This document shows positions 20,350 to 31,285 of a stretch of DNA of 64,000 nt, piece by piece; position 1 is the stretch's first letter, and each line of letters starts with the position of its first letter. Made by a program: the position numbers and the translations under genes. The notes beneath the pieces were generated by a model. The model did no database searches, was not told the origin of the DNA, and was given only the letters and a program-made list of their open reading frames with translations. The stretch comes from Gracilaria domingensis (Eukaryota > Rhodophyta > Florideophyceae > Gracilariales > Gracilariaceae): assembly GCA_022539475.1 (NCBI GenBank), contig VCMS01000198.1:103182-167181 (forward strand). Direction: 5' to 3'.

Positions 20350-20489
20350 TCTCTTGTTTCGTCCTGTGCGGATGAAACTTTGGAAAGCGGAACTACAACG
20401 GACTGATACTCTGAACTGCGCAACGCTGCTTCGCTTATTGCGCGTAGTTGATCAGTAATCACTGTTCGCTTTCGAAGCGTATACCATTC

Positions 20490-22236
20490 TCAACATGAGT
20501 CAGTAGATAATCGTTTCACCATCACTCCGTCCGTAAATTCCTTGGAAAACCGAAATATATGATAAAAAGACAGTTTAAAGCCCGCTGGAATTTTGAAGAA
20601 GTTCTTCAACAACTTCTTCCAGTCAAACCAACAAACGTCTGTAGCATTAACGGCCTTCGAAGACATAGAACTATCGTCCAAAACCTTCATCATCTCAGCG
20701 GGACCAAACACATCAAACTGTTTTAACCTTCTTTTCACTAAGCCAAAAGCAGCATCGCAACGATTCTTAGTGTGTCCGGCGACCAAGAAACGTAGTGTAA
20801 TCTCGTCTTCATATCCCATACACACTCGCCAAAGCAAGAACCATAGCACAAAACGGTTCTTGTTTTGGCCGCCACAATTATCAGCGTGCAAGTCAATCGT
20901 TCTATGGTGCACTGTAACAGCATTTTCTACACGATTTTTCTCAATCGCATGACTGAGCATTGACGCAACTTCATTGCATGTCTTGCTGTTCGGCCAATGC
21001 CCCTCAAGAAGGCCATATACATAACAGATGCTTAAGCTGCTGGAGTGAATGCCAAGTATATCAAACTTCACCCCTGTGACAAAATGGAGCTGACCCGGCT
21101 GCCGCAGAAGATGCGGCAGTAGCACCTTTTCTGCGAAATCAAAGAAAAGATGAATAGGTGCCGTAGAAGGTTCCGTAGCTGCTGCAAAGTGAATTGTTCG
21201 GCAAAGAGAAAACTCATTGAGAGCTTCCTGCCTGTGCTTGTTTCGAGCATTAAGCAAAGTTTGCTGAAAATCAAAATTTCCTGTGCTCTTTGCTGAGTTA
21301 AATAGTGTTGTGCACTGGTCACAGAAATCGCTGCCAGCTTTGAATATTTGCAAGGTGGGATAGTGTGTGCTCAAAACTTTAAGAAACGTGCCTTTTGGTT
21401 AATAGAGCATCCGGGATTGAAGCCACAAATTGTTACGCAGCCGCCGCGATAATCTCCTCCCAGCGATCCTTATACAATTCATTCACTTGTTCTCTTTTTG
21501 TGTCGCTGCTCAGCCATTGTATGGGATCTTCATCATCTGAGCCTCTACCCGTCAGGCATGCTAATGCATGTAATTCAGCATAACGATCTAGAAACTCCAA
21601 CGCTGTCAAAGTCTGCATTGAGCGCTTTACCTTCCGCCCTTCGAACCGGTGATTTTTGAAAAGACTAAACCGCGAAGCGTCGAAACACTCGTTTGAATAT
21701 CGTTGTATAACTCTTGGGTTCACTTGCAAAACTGCCGCAAATCCGTAGAGACAAACATGAGATTGCCGTAACGCGTACCGTGTGGTATTGTTACCAGTCG
21801 CTTGGACTTTCCTTCGCTTTTTCTTTTGTTTGTTAGCGTATTGCGCATTCCACGACATCAGCTCGTTGGCAGCATCTTTACGTGCGGACAAGTAAAGACG
21901 CATATCGTGTATGACATTAGCACTGAAAGTCTCATCAAGCGCAGCGAAGCTTTCAGCTAAGGGAAAACGTGCATTGCTTGTACACTTTAGAATGAATAGA
22001 CAGTAGCCACGAGTTCGTTTGAAGTGGGTTTCCGCTCTTTTGCCTGTGTTGGTGCGTATTTTCTGGTCATTTGGTTTCAAAATACGAGCTAATTCTTGTT
22101 TTTCATCGTCATTGCCTGGCAGTTGGGAAGGTGATGGAGGCTGATGTTGCTGGTTTTCTTGCTGTTAGAAGTTTTCAGCTATAAGTTCTTCGATGTCGAT
22201 GCTATTGTCGTCCGCGAAGAACAGCACGGACTCCAT
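20490..22236 (-). pseudogene. broken transposon-like gene with DNCGGQNKNR motif
   Basis: Read on the minus strand from an ATG at 22236 (MESVLFFADDNS). The frame is stopped by TAA at 22165-22167, continues 22164-21433, then is broken by two frame changes over about 60 nt before 21374-20490. The C-terminal part has FKAGSDFCDQC, HADNCGGQNKNRFVLWFLLW and AGHTKNRCDAAFGLVKR. These match a family of uncharacterised proteins (DUF7869-like) that is highly repeated in oomycetes, algae and animals and that I believe to be transposon-derived, with acidic residues reminiscent of a DDE nuclease. The N-terminal part is helical and basic (KQKKKRRK). No GT-AG intron restores the frame in the gap. It lies directly beside the copia insertion. 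Confidence 0.7.
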
Positions 22237-22486
22237 AAGTTGAAATAGGTTTGATAAGTTGTAGACGGCAGCAGTGTTGCGGTTCAGAAGAGTATTAGTG
22301 AAAAGAAGAGAATGGCAATTTTGACGGTTTTCCTGGCCGTTTTGAAAAAAAGTCTGGTTCTTTATCCTCCGTCGTAAGTAAGCGATATCTTTGCACTCAC
22401 GTCACCAATTGGTTTTGTCGATGTCTCGTATAAAAGGTGATTGAATGGAAATTACGGCTGTGTGCATATTTCCACCACGGAAAAAA

Positions 22487-22519
22487 TTGCCATTGCGTAT
22501 TCTTGATATGGATTGTAAC
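22487..22519 (-). repeat. 33-nt motif, right copy of an inverted pair
   Basis: Reverse complement of 4933-4965 with two mismatches. It lies 250 nt beyond the start of the broken DNCGGQNKNR gene. Confidence 0.6.
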
Positions 22520-24216
22520 AAAAATGTGTACTGTACACAAATGTTGGCGTTCGAAAGAATACTAAGAAATCAGGATGGTTGGTATCACAGTCCACCATGA
22601 ACTGTGTCATTCTCCAAAGTCGGCAATCGTCGCGCACTGTCGCGTAGTGTGTGTCACGATCGGTCACGTTTTACTTTTTGGACTATATTGTGTTTTCAGG
22701 AATCGTCTAGTGTTTTATTTGTAGCACAATTATTTATGAAAGATGGGCTTTCATACAGAATTGACACACTAAAACTATGCATTTTCCTTTCTTCTTGGCT
22801 GTACGTGTACACGTTATAAAGCTGGACCTTATTTCAAAATGTAGAAGCACGCTAGGAACAACGGTTTAGCTCTAAGGCGAAAACTCATTTAAAAAGGGTT
22901 ATTGACTTGGACGGACTGCTATCACTAGACGACTGGTGGTTTTTAAGGGTTTTTATTATTTTTGGAGCGTTTTTACTACCTGATTTGGCATTTATGTCAC
23001 CCCTTACTTTCCAAAGCTCGTGCGCTGACTTTAAAGTTGTATGTTGGTTTTTGCGTACTTTTAAAAATGCGGAGTGTTTGTTGCATCTCATTTTTGGACG
23101 ATGTTTATTTGTGCTCTTTACAAGATTTCTGTAGTGATTGCCTTACAACTAACTTCAATTTTAAAATTGCAGGGACACCAGCACAAAACCTTTCAGTATT
23201 CTTCAGTGTGATGCTGTCAGTCAGCATCAGAAGGCAGTCACAAAAAGTAACGATAACATTTCCGCGGTGGACGGGTGCGGGTAACATGCACTGGAGCGGC
23301 CATATTTCAAATGTTAACCAACTTCATGTGCCCTTAATTATGAGCCTGGAACCCTGCGTTCGAGTCCCATATTTGCTTCACTTCCCTCCTGTTTGCCAAA
23401 TTTAGGTTGCTGGGTCAAGAAACTTTACTACACAGTTACAAATTGTACAACAAAAAGATGAAAAAGAAGCAGTCTCTGGTTTCCACTAGGTTCTGGAGAA
23501 AGACTTAGTTTGAAATTGGCTGAATTAGAGATTTTTGTCGGCTACAGCAAAGCATCCCGCTTTTTATTCTTTTATACCGCATTTGCTTTATTGGTCGAAT
23601 TTAACTGACGCGCATATGCAAAGCTACCTGTACAGTCATTAGAAATGTTTCAGCAAGTACGGAACACGAAGATACGAGATATAGTGCTTATTGCGTCTCT
23701 TGCGTACAGCTCTATGAGCGATCTTTACTGTTTTAGTGTAGGGAAAGTGTCCTAGTAAACAATGAAAGCACCAGCTCGATTACAAGGTGATCGAACATTA
23801 CGAACATCTTGAAGATGCCTCTTCTTCTTCTTTATTATGAGTGAAGATGCCTCATGTCGTGACAGAGAAACTAAAGGCGTGAGTCTCTCAGAACTCCTAA
23901 TCGCAGTCCAAAGAGGTTGTGGCGGATCAATGCTGGCCGATTCCAACTGCCCGCTGCCGCCCCGATGACTTCCGTAAGTACAGAACGGGCAGCGGGCAGC
24001 AGCAGCAAAGATCCAGTCACAGTCCCCAAATTTTAAATAAATCAACTTCTACGTCCGGAAACCCCCATTATTTGTATCCAGGAGCCATGCCTTGCTATGA
24101 TAGTTGTGGCACAAGATATGGACCGAATTAGAGAAGAGAATCCAGTCCCGCCACCTGGGTTCGATGTCCACCACGGCTGAAAAAAATGGTGAGATGATTG
24201 TCAAATCACGGTAATA
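22520..24216. other. AT-rich intergenic, nothing recognised
   Basis: Several short open frames exist on both strands but none has recognisable domains. A GTTCGAGTCC box near 23353 is not part of a foldable tRNA. Confidence 0.5.
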
Positions 24217-25869
24217 TCATTGTCTCCTGAACATGCTGTGAAACCCCTGAGGGACTGCCTGTGGTACATCTGCCGATGCAACGACCCCTAAATCCTTGGC
24301 GTCGAGAACGAACATAATTGACCTTTGTATCCTAGTATCGAGGACTACCACTAAGATACATCCGTCATCTTCTTGAACTCCATTTGGATCCGGAACAAAG
24401 ACAGGTTCGCTAACCATTCCATACTTAAAACCCTTGGTTATTCGTTTCCCGGTGTCAACGTCAACCTTGGATACTGTTCCAAAATGGTATCGATTCTCCG
24501 AGGTGGAGACTCCATACACGTATCTGTGCCGTTTCCTTTCTTTGCTAGGATTAATAGATGGGAGCTCCAACATGTGATGATTTAACATCTCCATCTGTAC
24601 CGGATAGGGCTTCCGCACTCCACTTCGTTTCGCTATCATGAAATTTTTCAGACTTACTCGAACCAGTGAGTTCTTGGCAATTTCTAAACCTTTGCATAGG
24701 ATTCTAACGTCGAAGTTATGCACGATAGACCCATCTTCGTAATGCGATAAATCTATGACAATATCGTCTTCAGTTTCATAAGCGTTAATTGTATGGAATG
24801 CAAACATAGGACTACTCTCGTAGACGGCAACGATTTCCTTCTCCGACCTTGAGATTACGACGAATTTTGCTTTCGAATTCTTGTCGAAATGCAGACCAGC
24901 CATTACTGACTGATGGAAATATATCTTCCACCACAAAATTGTTAAGGGGTAGAGGATCATCACTACGTAGTTCTCCGTGGTAGCGAAGCTATGAACGTAT
25001 CGCGGGGTGTCCCAAAACCTGCATAATGTTTCCGGTTTTCCTGTTTGTCCTATTTTGAACACATGATATTCTACACGAGGGCCCCCAAATGTGTAGGTGA
25101 AGTTGATAAACTCGCCTTTATCGGAGTCATAATGACCGTGAGCAGCTGCCATAAATCCCTTAAGGGACGGGTTTATGTCTTGAATCTTGAAGAAGTGATC
25201 TGCTTCCAATGTAGTTTCATCCAACTTTATGCTTTGCTGTGAATCCGTTCTGAGCACGACTCCTTTTCCTGGTATGTAATTGAGACAGACATTGACGTTT
25301 TGAGGAGGGGGGCGGCCTGTCATCGGATCAACTGAATCTGGTTGAAACAACTGAAAGAACTTGCTCAGCATCGAACGAGACGGGTATTTGTAGCCAAATG
25401 TGAGGTCTTTATAAGAATCCGACTTTGTCCCCTTAATGCATCTAACCTTCGAATCAGAGAGAAATCGGTTTCGATAATACACTAGGTTCCGATGCGTGTC
25501 TATTCTGAATGCATGAATGAGAGAAAGTCCATCAAACCAATGCGTGAGCTTGTACGGAACTCCATCCTTGTGTGTTGCCTCAAACGCTCCGGGACCAATG
25601 CGATAGAGCGTTGCCCGGTCTAAGTAGTTTGGAAGATGTCCATGCACAAGAAGACATACTTCGTTCGGAAGTTCAGGAACAGATTTCCATCCGATTGAAA
25701 TGTTTGGGATGAGTTCTGATGTTTCTGTGGCAGTAGAAGTCTCTGGTTTGACAATTAGAGCGCTTGGGACAACTTTTCGACCCGGGGAGCGCGAGTGACA
25801 TAGTGCGTATCGACGATCGGGGGAAGGAAGTGTCCTGAGCTGTGACAGAGACGATACGAATGACAGCAT
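24217..25869 (-). CDS. carotenoid cleavage oxygenase (RPE65 family)
   Basis: 550 aa from the first ATG at 25869. Family enzymes are seven-bladed propellers with Fe(II) held by four His that cleave a carotenoid or apocarotenoid double bond with O2. The four ligands can be placed: H244 (AAHGHYD), H293 (YVHSFATT), H359 (FAFHTINAYE) and H544 (GFHSMF), at family spacing. The early glycine-rich turn is RIGPGAFEATHK, then LTHWFDGLSLIHAF. Length is normal. The first 45 residues are Ser/Arg/Pro-rich with few acidic residues, compatible with a plastid transit peptide, but this is not certain. Substrate (beta-carotene, apocarotenal or other) cannot be told from sequence. It stands alone with long noncoding flanks. 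Confidence 0.93.
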   Translation of the reverse strand: MLSFVSSLSQLRTLPSPDRRYALCHSRSPGRKVVPSALIVKPETSTATETSELIPNISIGWKSVPELPNEVCLLVHGHLPNYLDRATLYRIGPGAFEATHKDGVPYKLTHWFDGLSLIHAFRIDTHRNLVYYRNRFLSDSKVRCIKGTKSDSYKDLTFGYKYPSRSMLSKFFQLFQPDSVDPMTGRPPPQNVNVCLNYIPGKGVVLRTDSQQSIKLDETTLEADHFFKIQDINPSLKGFMAAAHGHYDSDKGEFINFTYTFGGPRVEYHVFKIGQTGKPETLCRFWDTPRYVHSFATTENYVVMILYPLTILWWKIYFHQSVMAGLHFDKNSKAKFVVISRSEKEIVAVYESSPMFAFHTINAYETEDDIVIDLSHYEDGSIVHNFDVRILCKGLEIAKNSLVRVSLKNFMIAKRSGVRKPYPVQMEMLNHHMLELPSINPSKERKRHRYVYGVSTSENRYHFGTVSKVDVDTGKRITKGFKYGMVSEPVFVPDPNGVQEDDGCILVVVLDTRIQRSIMFVLDAKDLGVVASADVPQAVPQGFHSMFRRQ

Positions 25870-27865
25870 GCTCGAAAATGGAGAGCGAGGAGAAAGCAAT
25901 TGGATGAAGGAACTTCAGGTCGCCTTATGAGCCGAGATGAAGTTACCCATGCATCAGATGGGGAGGAGAGCGGTGAAGCTGATATTTGTACTACACGTAG
26001 TAACAGTCAAATGTTTAGCATGGATGAGGTGTAGGGCGTAAGATTCGGTCTTGAGAGGAGGCGTTTCTATGAAGTTGGGTATACTCGTGGTCATGCCATG
26101 CACACACATTTTTGCGTTCAAGTGCATGAAAGGCTAACCTTCAGTTGGACATAACCAAACTGGCAATTGGGTTTGTCTACAAGGATACTACGGCCACTAA
26201 TTAGTCTCTAGCTCAAGAAAGGGTCGATAGATATTGAATGGCAAGCTCTCGCGCGAAGTGACCATAGCGATCCAGGTGTGGAGCTGGCGTACATAAGGCT
26301 TATGCACATGCGTTTGTAACTTTGCGGTTACAGTATTGCCACTAAAGACAGCAACGCAAGAGCACAACTTCACATTATCACAAGCCTTTGCAACAACCCC
26401 GGACGAGCCTCGTTTTGTGCCGGTTGATTCATTACAAGGTAGGCGACTGCATTACACATTGTAGGAAAAAAAGATAATGTTACGGTCCTGGGTATCCTTT
26501 TAACTACGATGTTCCACAGCGAAGAGCAGTAAAAACTTGTGGAATTCGCTAGATGCATTTCGTGGCCACAGTGGTGGTTCACAGAAATAAGTACGCTTTG
26601 AAACCATACCTCTGCCCTTTGACTTTCTTCGGGAAAATGTGTCAAAGAGATTTATCCTAAAGCAATGAAAGCGTGGCAGAAATGGTATTGGATGAATGGA
26701 GTTCTACAAACTTCTAGGAGGGGTTTTACGTAGATTATCCGCCAATCATAAGTGACAATCTAATGCAAGTAGTTTTGGTTGCGAGAAATTTAATCCACGA
26801 TGGGCAACAAGATGGTATAACGAAAATGGGATGGTAGCTTGAAGCAGGCTATTGTTCTTTCCATCATTCCGATGGATGTTGGGTACGAAAGCACGTATGT
26901 ATCCAAGATCTGAATAAAACTCATTGAGGCAACCAGAGCAAAACCTTCAAACCAAGCTAAGGTATGATTATCTTTTGCCCTGCACCTGCACAGGCGCATA
27001 TGTAAATTTTGACAGTGACGTCCGTTTTATTGGGTGAGTCAATATTTAGGGGTGGTACTCGTTTTGCTGTTACTAATGATGATGGAACTAAATTGGGGTG
27101 AATTGTTGCAGTTTTGAAGACCGTCGATTGCTTCTGCGGTAACTTGTGTATATATGCTTAGTGAGCACTACTACCAGTCATTTCGGGAACTTCGTCTGCA
27201 GGGTAGCCCTCAAGGTTAGTCCCAGCCATTCGTTGTGCTAGGATACGATGCGTACGGCGCAGATACGACCACCTCGGCATGATTGTAATTCCAGGAATTA
27301 GAAACGGGTTTCGTAGAAGAAACTGTTTCTGTCAACAGTGTTTGCGTTCCTTTTATCGCCCCAGGAACTACGTAGACTGCTAGGACTGCAAGGACTGCAC
27401 GGAAAAATCTACACGCAGGATTAACGCTACCTTTGGGTACAAGCGCAGCGAAAGGCGGAAACATGCTGGGGCAGCTCTTTCGCTAAATGGTAACTTTACA
27501 TACAGAGGGCATTTCCGTTGCTGGTTTGGAAGGTGCAGAACTCTTACCTTTCGTCGCTAGCTTGAATTGCTGCCCGCTTCCTTTTGTAGAGGATACACCT
27601 TCAAGCAGTTCTCCAGAATTCATTGTACGTGTACACGCATTGGTACCAATCGCTCATCAGAGTATTATTTGTTTTTTTTGTATTTTGCGGAAATGAACAC
27701 ACAGCCCTCACTTCATTACAGAAAGAGAAACACTGCGACCTGCGGCGAGTCGACTCGACTCGACCGCAGATCTCTTTCGTTTCCGAAGAGGAAGCGAACG
27801 TCTTTCTGTGCAGTGCCTGAGGCACACCACGGGTGGCGCAGTTATCTGCATCCGTTTCGCACTCG

Positions 27866-27930
27866 TAACACTAGCTCGTGATGTGTCCAATACCTCTCAG
27901 GCGTATTGGACACATCACGAGCTAGTGTTA
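27866..27930. repeat. perfect 28-bp hairpin
   Basis: Arms 27866-27893 and 27903-27930 are exact reverse complements with a 9-nt loop. Such a perfect stem suggests recent formation or selection. Confidence 0.92.
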
Positions 27931-28132
27931 GAAGCGTTCCACTGAACTAAGCTGAACTTAGGTACTACACATTCAAGACAACTTGGTATTTGTGTTGAGA
28001 AAGGACGTGCTGAGCCCTGCACAAACATGATGCATAAATCACCATTTGCCACACCTACGCGCGCGCATAGCCATTCCCAGCCGCATCGAGGAGACGCTTC
28101 TGTTCCTCATAAATCCGTAACCACCCATATTT

Positions 28133-28234
28133 GCAGCGGTCCACGATGCTCAGGGACAAACTGAAGGCGTACGATGTTGTCTTGAAGACCACATCTTACG
28201 CCTTCAGTTTGTCCCTGAGTATCGTGACCGCTGC
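28133..28234. repeat. near-perfect 38-bp hairpin
   Basis: Arms 28133-28171 and 28197-28234 pair with one substitution and one missing base, separated by a 25-nt loop. It lies 200 nt from the other hairpin and 330 nt past the 3' end of the HEAT-repeat gene. Confidence 0.9.
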
Positions 28235-28566
28235 AGCTGTGTTCCCGGATCGGAATCTACTTGCGTTTTGTCTTCATTCAGATTATAGAAATAGTTCTTT
28301 TTACTTTCTGCAGAAAGACAACTATTCCTCATGCGCAGTTGCACAGTATTGGAAGAAACGGGTGGGAAGGCTAATACCTGAGGACTCAGTTGTTAGCCTT
28401 CTCATCTGCTTCTAACCATCTGAATGTCGATGTCGAAGACTCCTGAATGAGCGCCTCGAAGCGCTAATCCGCTAACAAGTTGTGACGAGTTCTGTTTTTC
28501 GTTCTAAACGGTATCGGCGCTGCCTTTAATTTGGAGTTTGTCATTCTGCAGTCACAAGCAAGTTGG

Positions 28567-30636
28567 TTAGAAACTAATGGAGCCCTGGTCTTTCACTCGC
28601 TTTTCTGCGGCTGCAAAATCGCGAATGCCCACTCTTCGCTGAAGACATCTGCGATACTCCCCAGCCTTCCTGCTCGAGACTTCGCTCAAGTCCTTAGTTT
28701 GTGCGTAGATTATCACCAGATTGTCAAGTTGCCGACAAAGATGGTCCTTGGGAACCCACTCGGCGGTTTCTGCTAAAACATCCACAAACCTGTTAAGGAA
28801 TCGCATTCGTCCATTATACGTTTTCTTACCTCCAACCACTCCAGCTTCTACAACCTTATCAAATAAAGGAGCCACTACGCCTCGCGATCTTGCGTTCCGC
28901 ATCAACGCCCGCCAAAGAAGAACACCGCCATCGCTCTCTTCCCATGGTTCTTGCTTTCTGACAAAACCGTGATCCATACAGCCTCCACCTCGTCGCAACT
29001 TTGGTGCCAGTGATCCGCAGCTGTACATGACTTGATTTGTGTGTACATCGTCAACTGCTAGTTGCGTCGAAGCCCCATACTGAGTATTACATACCCGTGG
29101 TATTTCTTTCTCGGATTCTTTCTGACTCTCAACGCCAACAATGAATTCCTTCACAACATCTGCCAGACGACAGGTACCAATAACGCTATGGTGAACATCG
29201 AAGACGCAACTGGCTTTCTCGAAAGAGTTCGCGCAATTCTCTCGAACGGAAGGAATATTGTCTGCTAGATGTGCGCGAAACAATTCAAACGTTTCAGAGA
29301 GGCTGCCTGTCTGCTCAGCGATCTCGCTAAACTCAGAAATAACGTCTGCTAAAGCCTGACAGGCATGATCCCGCACCGGCCATGACTCATCCTTGAAGCA
29401 ACCAACAAGACCAGCGATAACCCTCGCGATAAAAGGTGAAACAGTTTCACGTTTCAATCGCAACGCAGCCTCGCCAAGGCTCTGACACGCAGCTTCTCTG
29501 ACGGCGTGATTATCAGCCAAACATTGGCTCTCATAAAAGGTAATACATTCATCCATGTATCGCTCAAGATAAAAGCGGCCATCCTCAGCGATGACATGAC
29601 GCCATGTGTATTGCGAATAGTTGCGCACACCTTCTGCAACATAGTGCCGATTGAGACACATGCGCGGGAGAAAAGAGGGGTAAAGCCTTCGTTTTTCATC
29701 AACGTTCAAGGTGCTCATGATGGTTCTCGTTGCCACAGACGCGGCAAATCTCACCTGACTCCAATTGTCTTGCAATCCTTTCGCAATGACGGGGGCGCAA
29801 CGTTCCACAAGTTCGACGACAAAGCGCTCATCCACGCTACCAGCGGCTGCTGCGAGGGACTTGATAACCTTGAGACCAGCTTCTCTGACGAAGCGATTCG
29901 GATGCGAACTAGCAGTATCCACAAATTGAATGATTTCAACTACACCGTGAACTTCGAAAGCACTTTGCTCACCACTATCGATGAACATTTGCTTTCCACA
30001 TCCATCGGCAAGGGATGCAAAGCATAGCAACATAGTCTCTAATCCTTTCCAACCCTCAGTCTCGTGCACCATACGCAAGCCATGGAGCTTCGAGTCGGCG
30101 GCGTGCTCGTCCAATTCACGAGCGGCGACGCGGGATGCTTCCTTCAAACGTTGTGACTCGTCAAGAGTAAAGTTATGCTCAATGTGGCCGATGAGCAAGG
30201 GGACCAGATGTGTCCATGTTGACGTTCCTTCCACGACGGCGAGGTGTTGAATGAGTTGAGATACGGCTTCACGGACTCGTGGTTCACTGTGAGTGAGAAG
30301 AGTTTCGCATATTTTCAGCAACTGACCAGGAAATTGGTCAGATTGCTCTTTGAAATGACCGGCTGTCTGTCGCGTTTGAAGGAGCTTCGAGGCTGCTACA
30401 CAGGCACCGTAAAGTGCGTACCATGGATTATCACCGCGCATTACATTGAGAAGCCCTTGCCTGAGATGATAGATATCTTCAGAGGTCATGGAAGATAGAT
30501 TGACAGACAGATGAGATAGAACACGATCGCGTTGTAAATGGCAGTTGTTGGTTATGCCGAGCAGAATGCTATCAACTTGTGGCCGCTGTGGATGCTTGGG
30601 ATCCAATATAATTTGAACTTGTGCTGGAGCAACCAT
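28567..30636 (-). CDS. HEAT/ARM-repeat protein
   Basis: 689 aa, ATG at 30636. Made of helical HEAT-like repeats from about residue 85 to 500: LLTHSEPRVREAVSQLIQHL, PNRFVREAGLKVIKSLAAAA, DNWSQVRFAASVATRTIM, DNHAVREAACQSLGEAALRL, DESWPVRDHACQALADVI and DNIPSVRENCANSFEKA. The block LPRMCLNRHYVAEGVRNYSQYTW resembles an uncharacterised ARM-repeat protein conserved in land plants and algae. The C-terminus (MDHGFVRKQEPWEESDGGVLLWR...) is a separate conserved-looking tail. HEAT solenoids are scaffolds for protein binding; nothing here identifies a partner or location. No membrane segment or signal peptide. Confidence 0.85.
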   Translation of the reverse strand: MVAPAQVQIILDPKHPQRPQVDSILLGITNNCHLQRDRVLSHLSVNLSSMTSEDIYHLRQGLLNVMRGDNPWYALYGACVAASKLLQTRQTAGHFKEQSDQFPGQLLKICETLLTHSEPRVREAVSQLIQHLAVVEGTSTWTHLVPLLIGHIEHNFTLDESQRLKEASRVAARELDEHAADSKLHGLRMVHETEGWKGLETMLLCFASLADGCGKQMFIDSGEQSAFEVHGVVEIIQFVDTASSHPNRFVREAGLKVIKSLAAAAGSVDERFVVELVERCAPVIAKGLQDNWSQVRFAASVATRTIMSTLNVDEKRRLYPSFLPRMCLNRHYVAEGVRNYSQYTWRHVIAEDGRFYLERYMDECITFYESQCLADNHAVREAACQSLGEAALRLKRETVSPFIARVIAGLVGCFKDESWPVRDHACQALADVISEFSEIAEQTGSLSETFELFRAHLADNIPSVRENCANSFEKASCVFDVHHSVIGTCRLADVVKEFIVGVESQKESEKEIPRVCNTQYGASTQLAVDDVHTNQVMYSCGSLAPKLRRGGGCMDHGFVRKQEPWEESDGGVLLWRALMRNARSRGVVAPLFDKVVEAGVVGGKKTYNGRMRFLNRFVDVLAETAEWVPKDHLCRQLDNLVIIYAQTKDLSEVSSRKAGEYRRCLQRRVGIRDFAAAEKRVKDQGSISF

Positions 30637-31285
30637 GGCAGATGTGGAGGGTTCTTTCGCTTGTTGAAGAAGGTCATTGGCAACAGCGACGCGGTGGAAA
30701 TCTCGTTGAAGAAGCTACTGCGCAGAGGAGACATGCAGGTGCAACTTTGTCGAGCATGTTCGGCTTCCCACCTGCAAGCCCAAGCCGAGCTGTCGTTCGC
30801 AACAGGTGGATCAATGAACATCAATCGCTGACCAATTAAAACTTCTGAATTTGCACATGATCATTGATCAGTAACTTGCATACGTGGAGAGAGCATTACA
30901 GCATTACAGATTGTTCACCATCTCTTGGCATGTTCGGCCAACCTTCATTATGGCCTTCTGCCGCGGGCCTGTTCGGCAAACCGAAGGTTCGGTACAGAAT
31001 CTGCAACAGAATCTGCAACGCTTTCCGGGCTTTCGCATTGCGGCCAAGCAGGAAGCGCAGTGAGTAAAGATAGTTCTTCACCAGCAGACAGCCAAATATC
31101 AGTTTAATACTTCAGAGTCTACGTAAACATCTACGACAGAAACGAGAGACATGTCTGAGAGACCATCTTCGGGCACGACGGCCATACTCAGAGAAACAAA
31201 AACAAAAATCAACTATGCACCAAGAACAGCTAGCAGCATAGCGTATCAATTACGAATCAATTAAACCAAACGTAAACAACCAACC
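30637..31285. other. intergenic between two minus-strand genes
   Basis: Promoter side of the HEAT gene and 3' side of the phosphorylase gene. No other feature recognised. Confidence 0.55.

Larger units (their letters stand above)
25870..28566. other. long intergenic with two large hairpins
   Basis: 2.7 kb with no recognisable gene. Two strong inverted repeats lie near the right end (27866-27930 and 28133-28234). The remaining short ORFs have no domain. Confidence 0.55.

Noticed and set aside
23315-23395. Possible tRNA or SINE because of GTTCGAGTCC
   Set aside because: No acceptor, D or anticodon stems can be paired around it and the T stem does not form.
29506-30027. 173-codon + ORF opposite the HEAT-repeat gene
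   Set aside because: Antisense shadow of a clearly conserved coding sequence.
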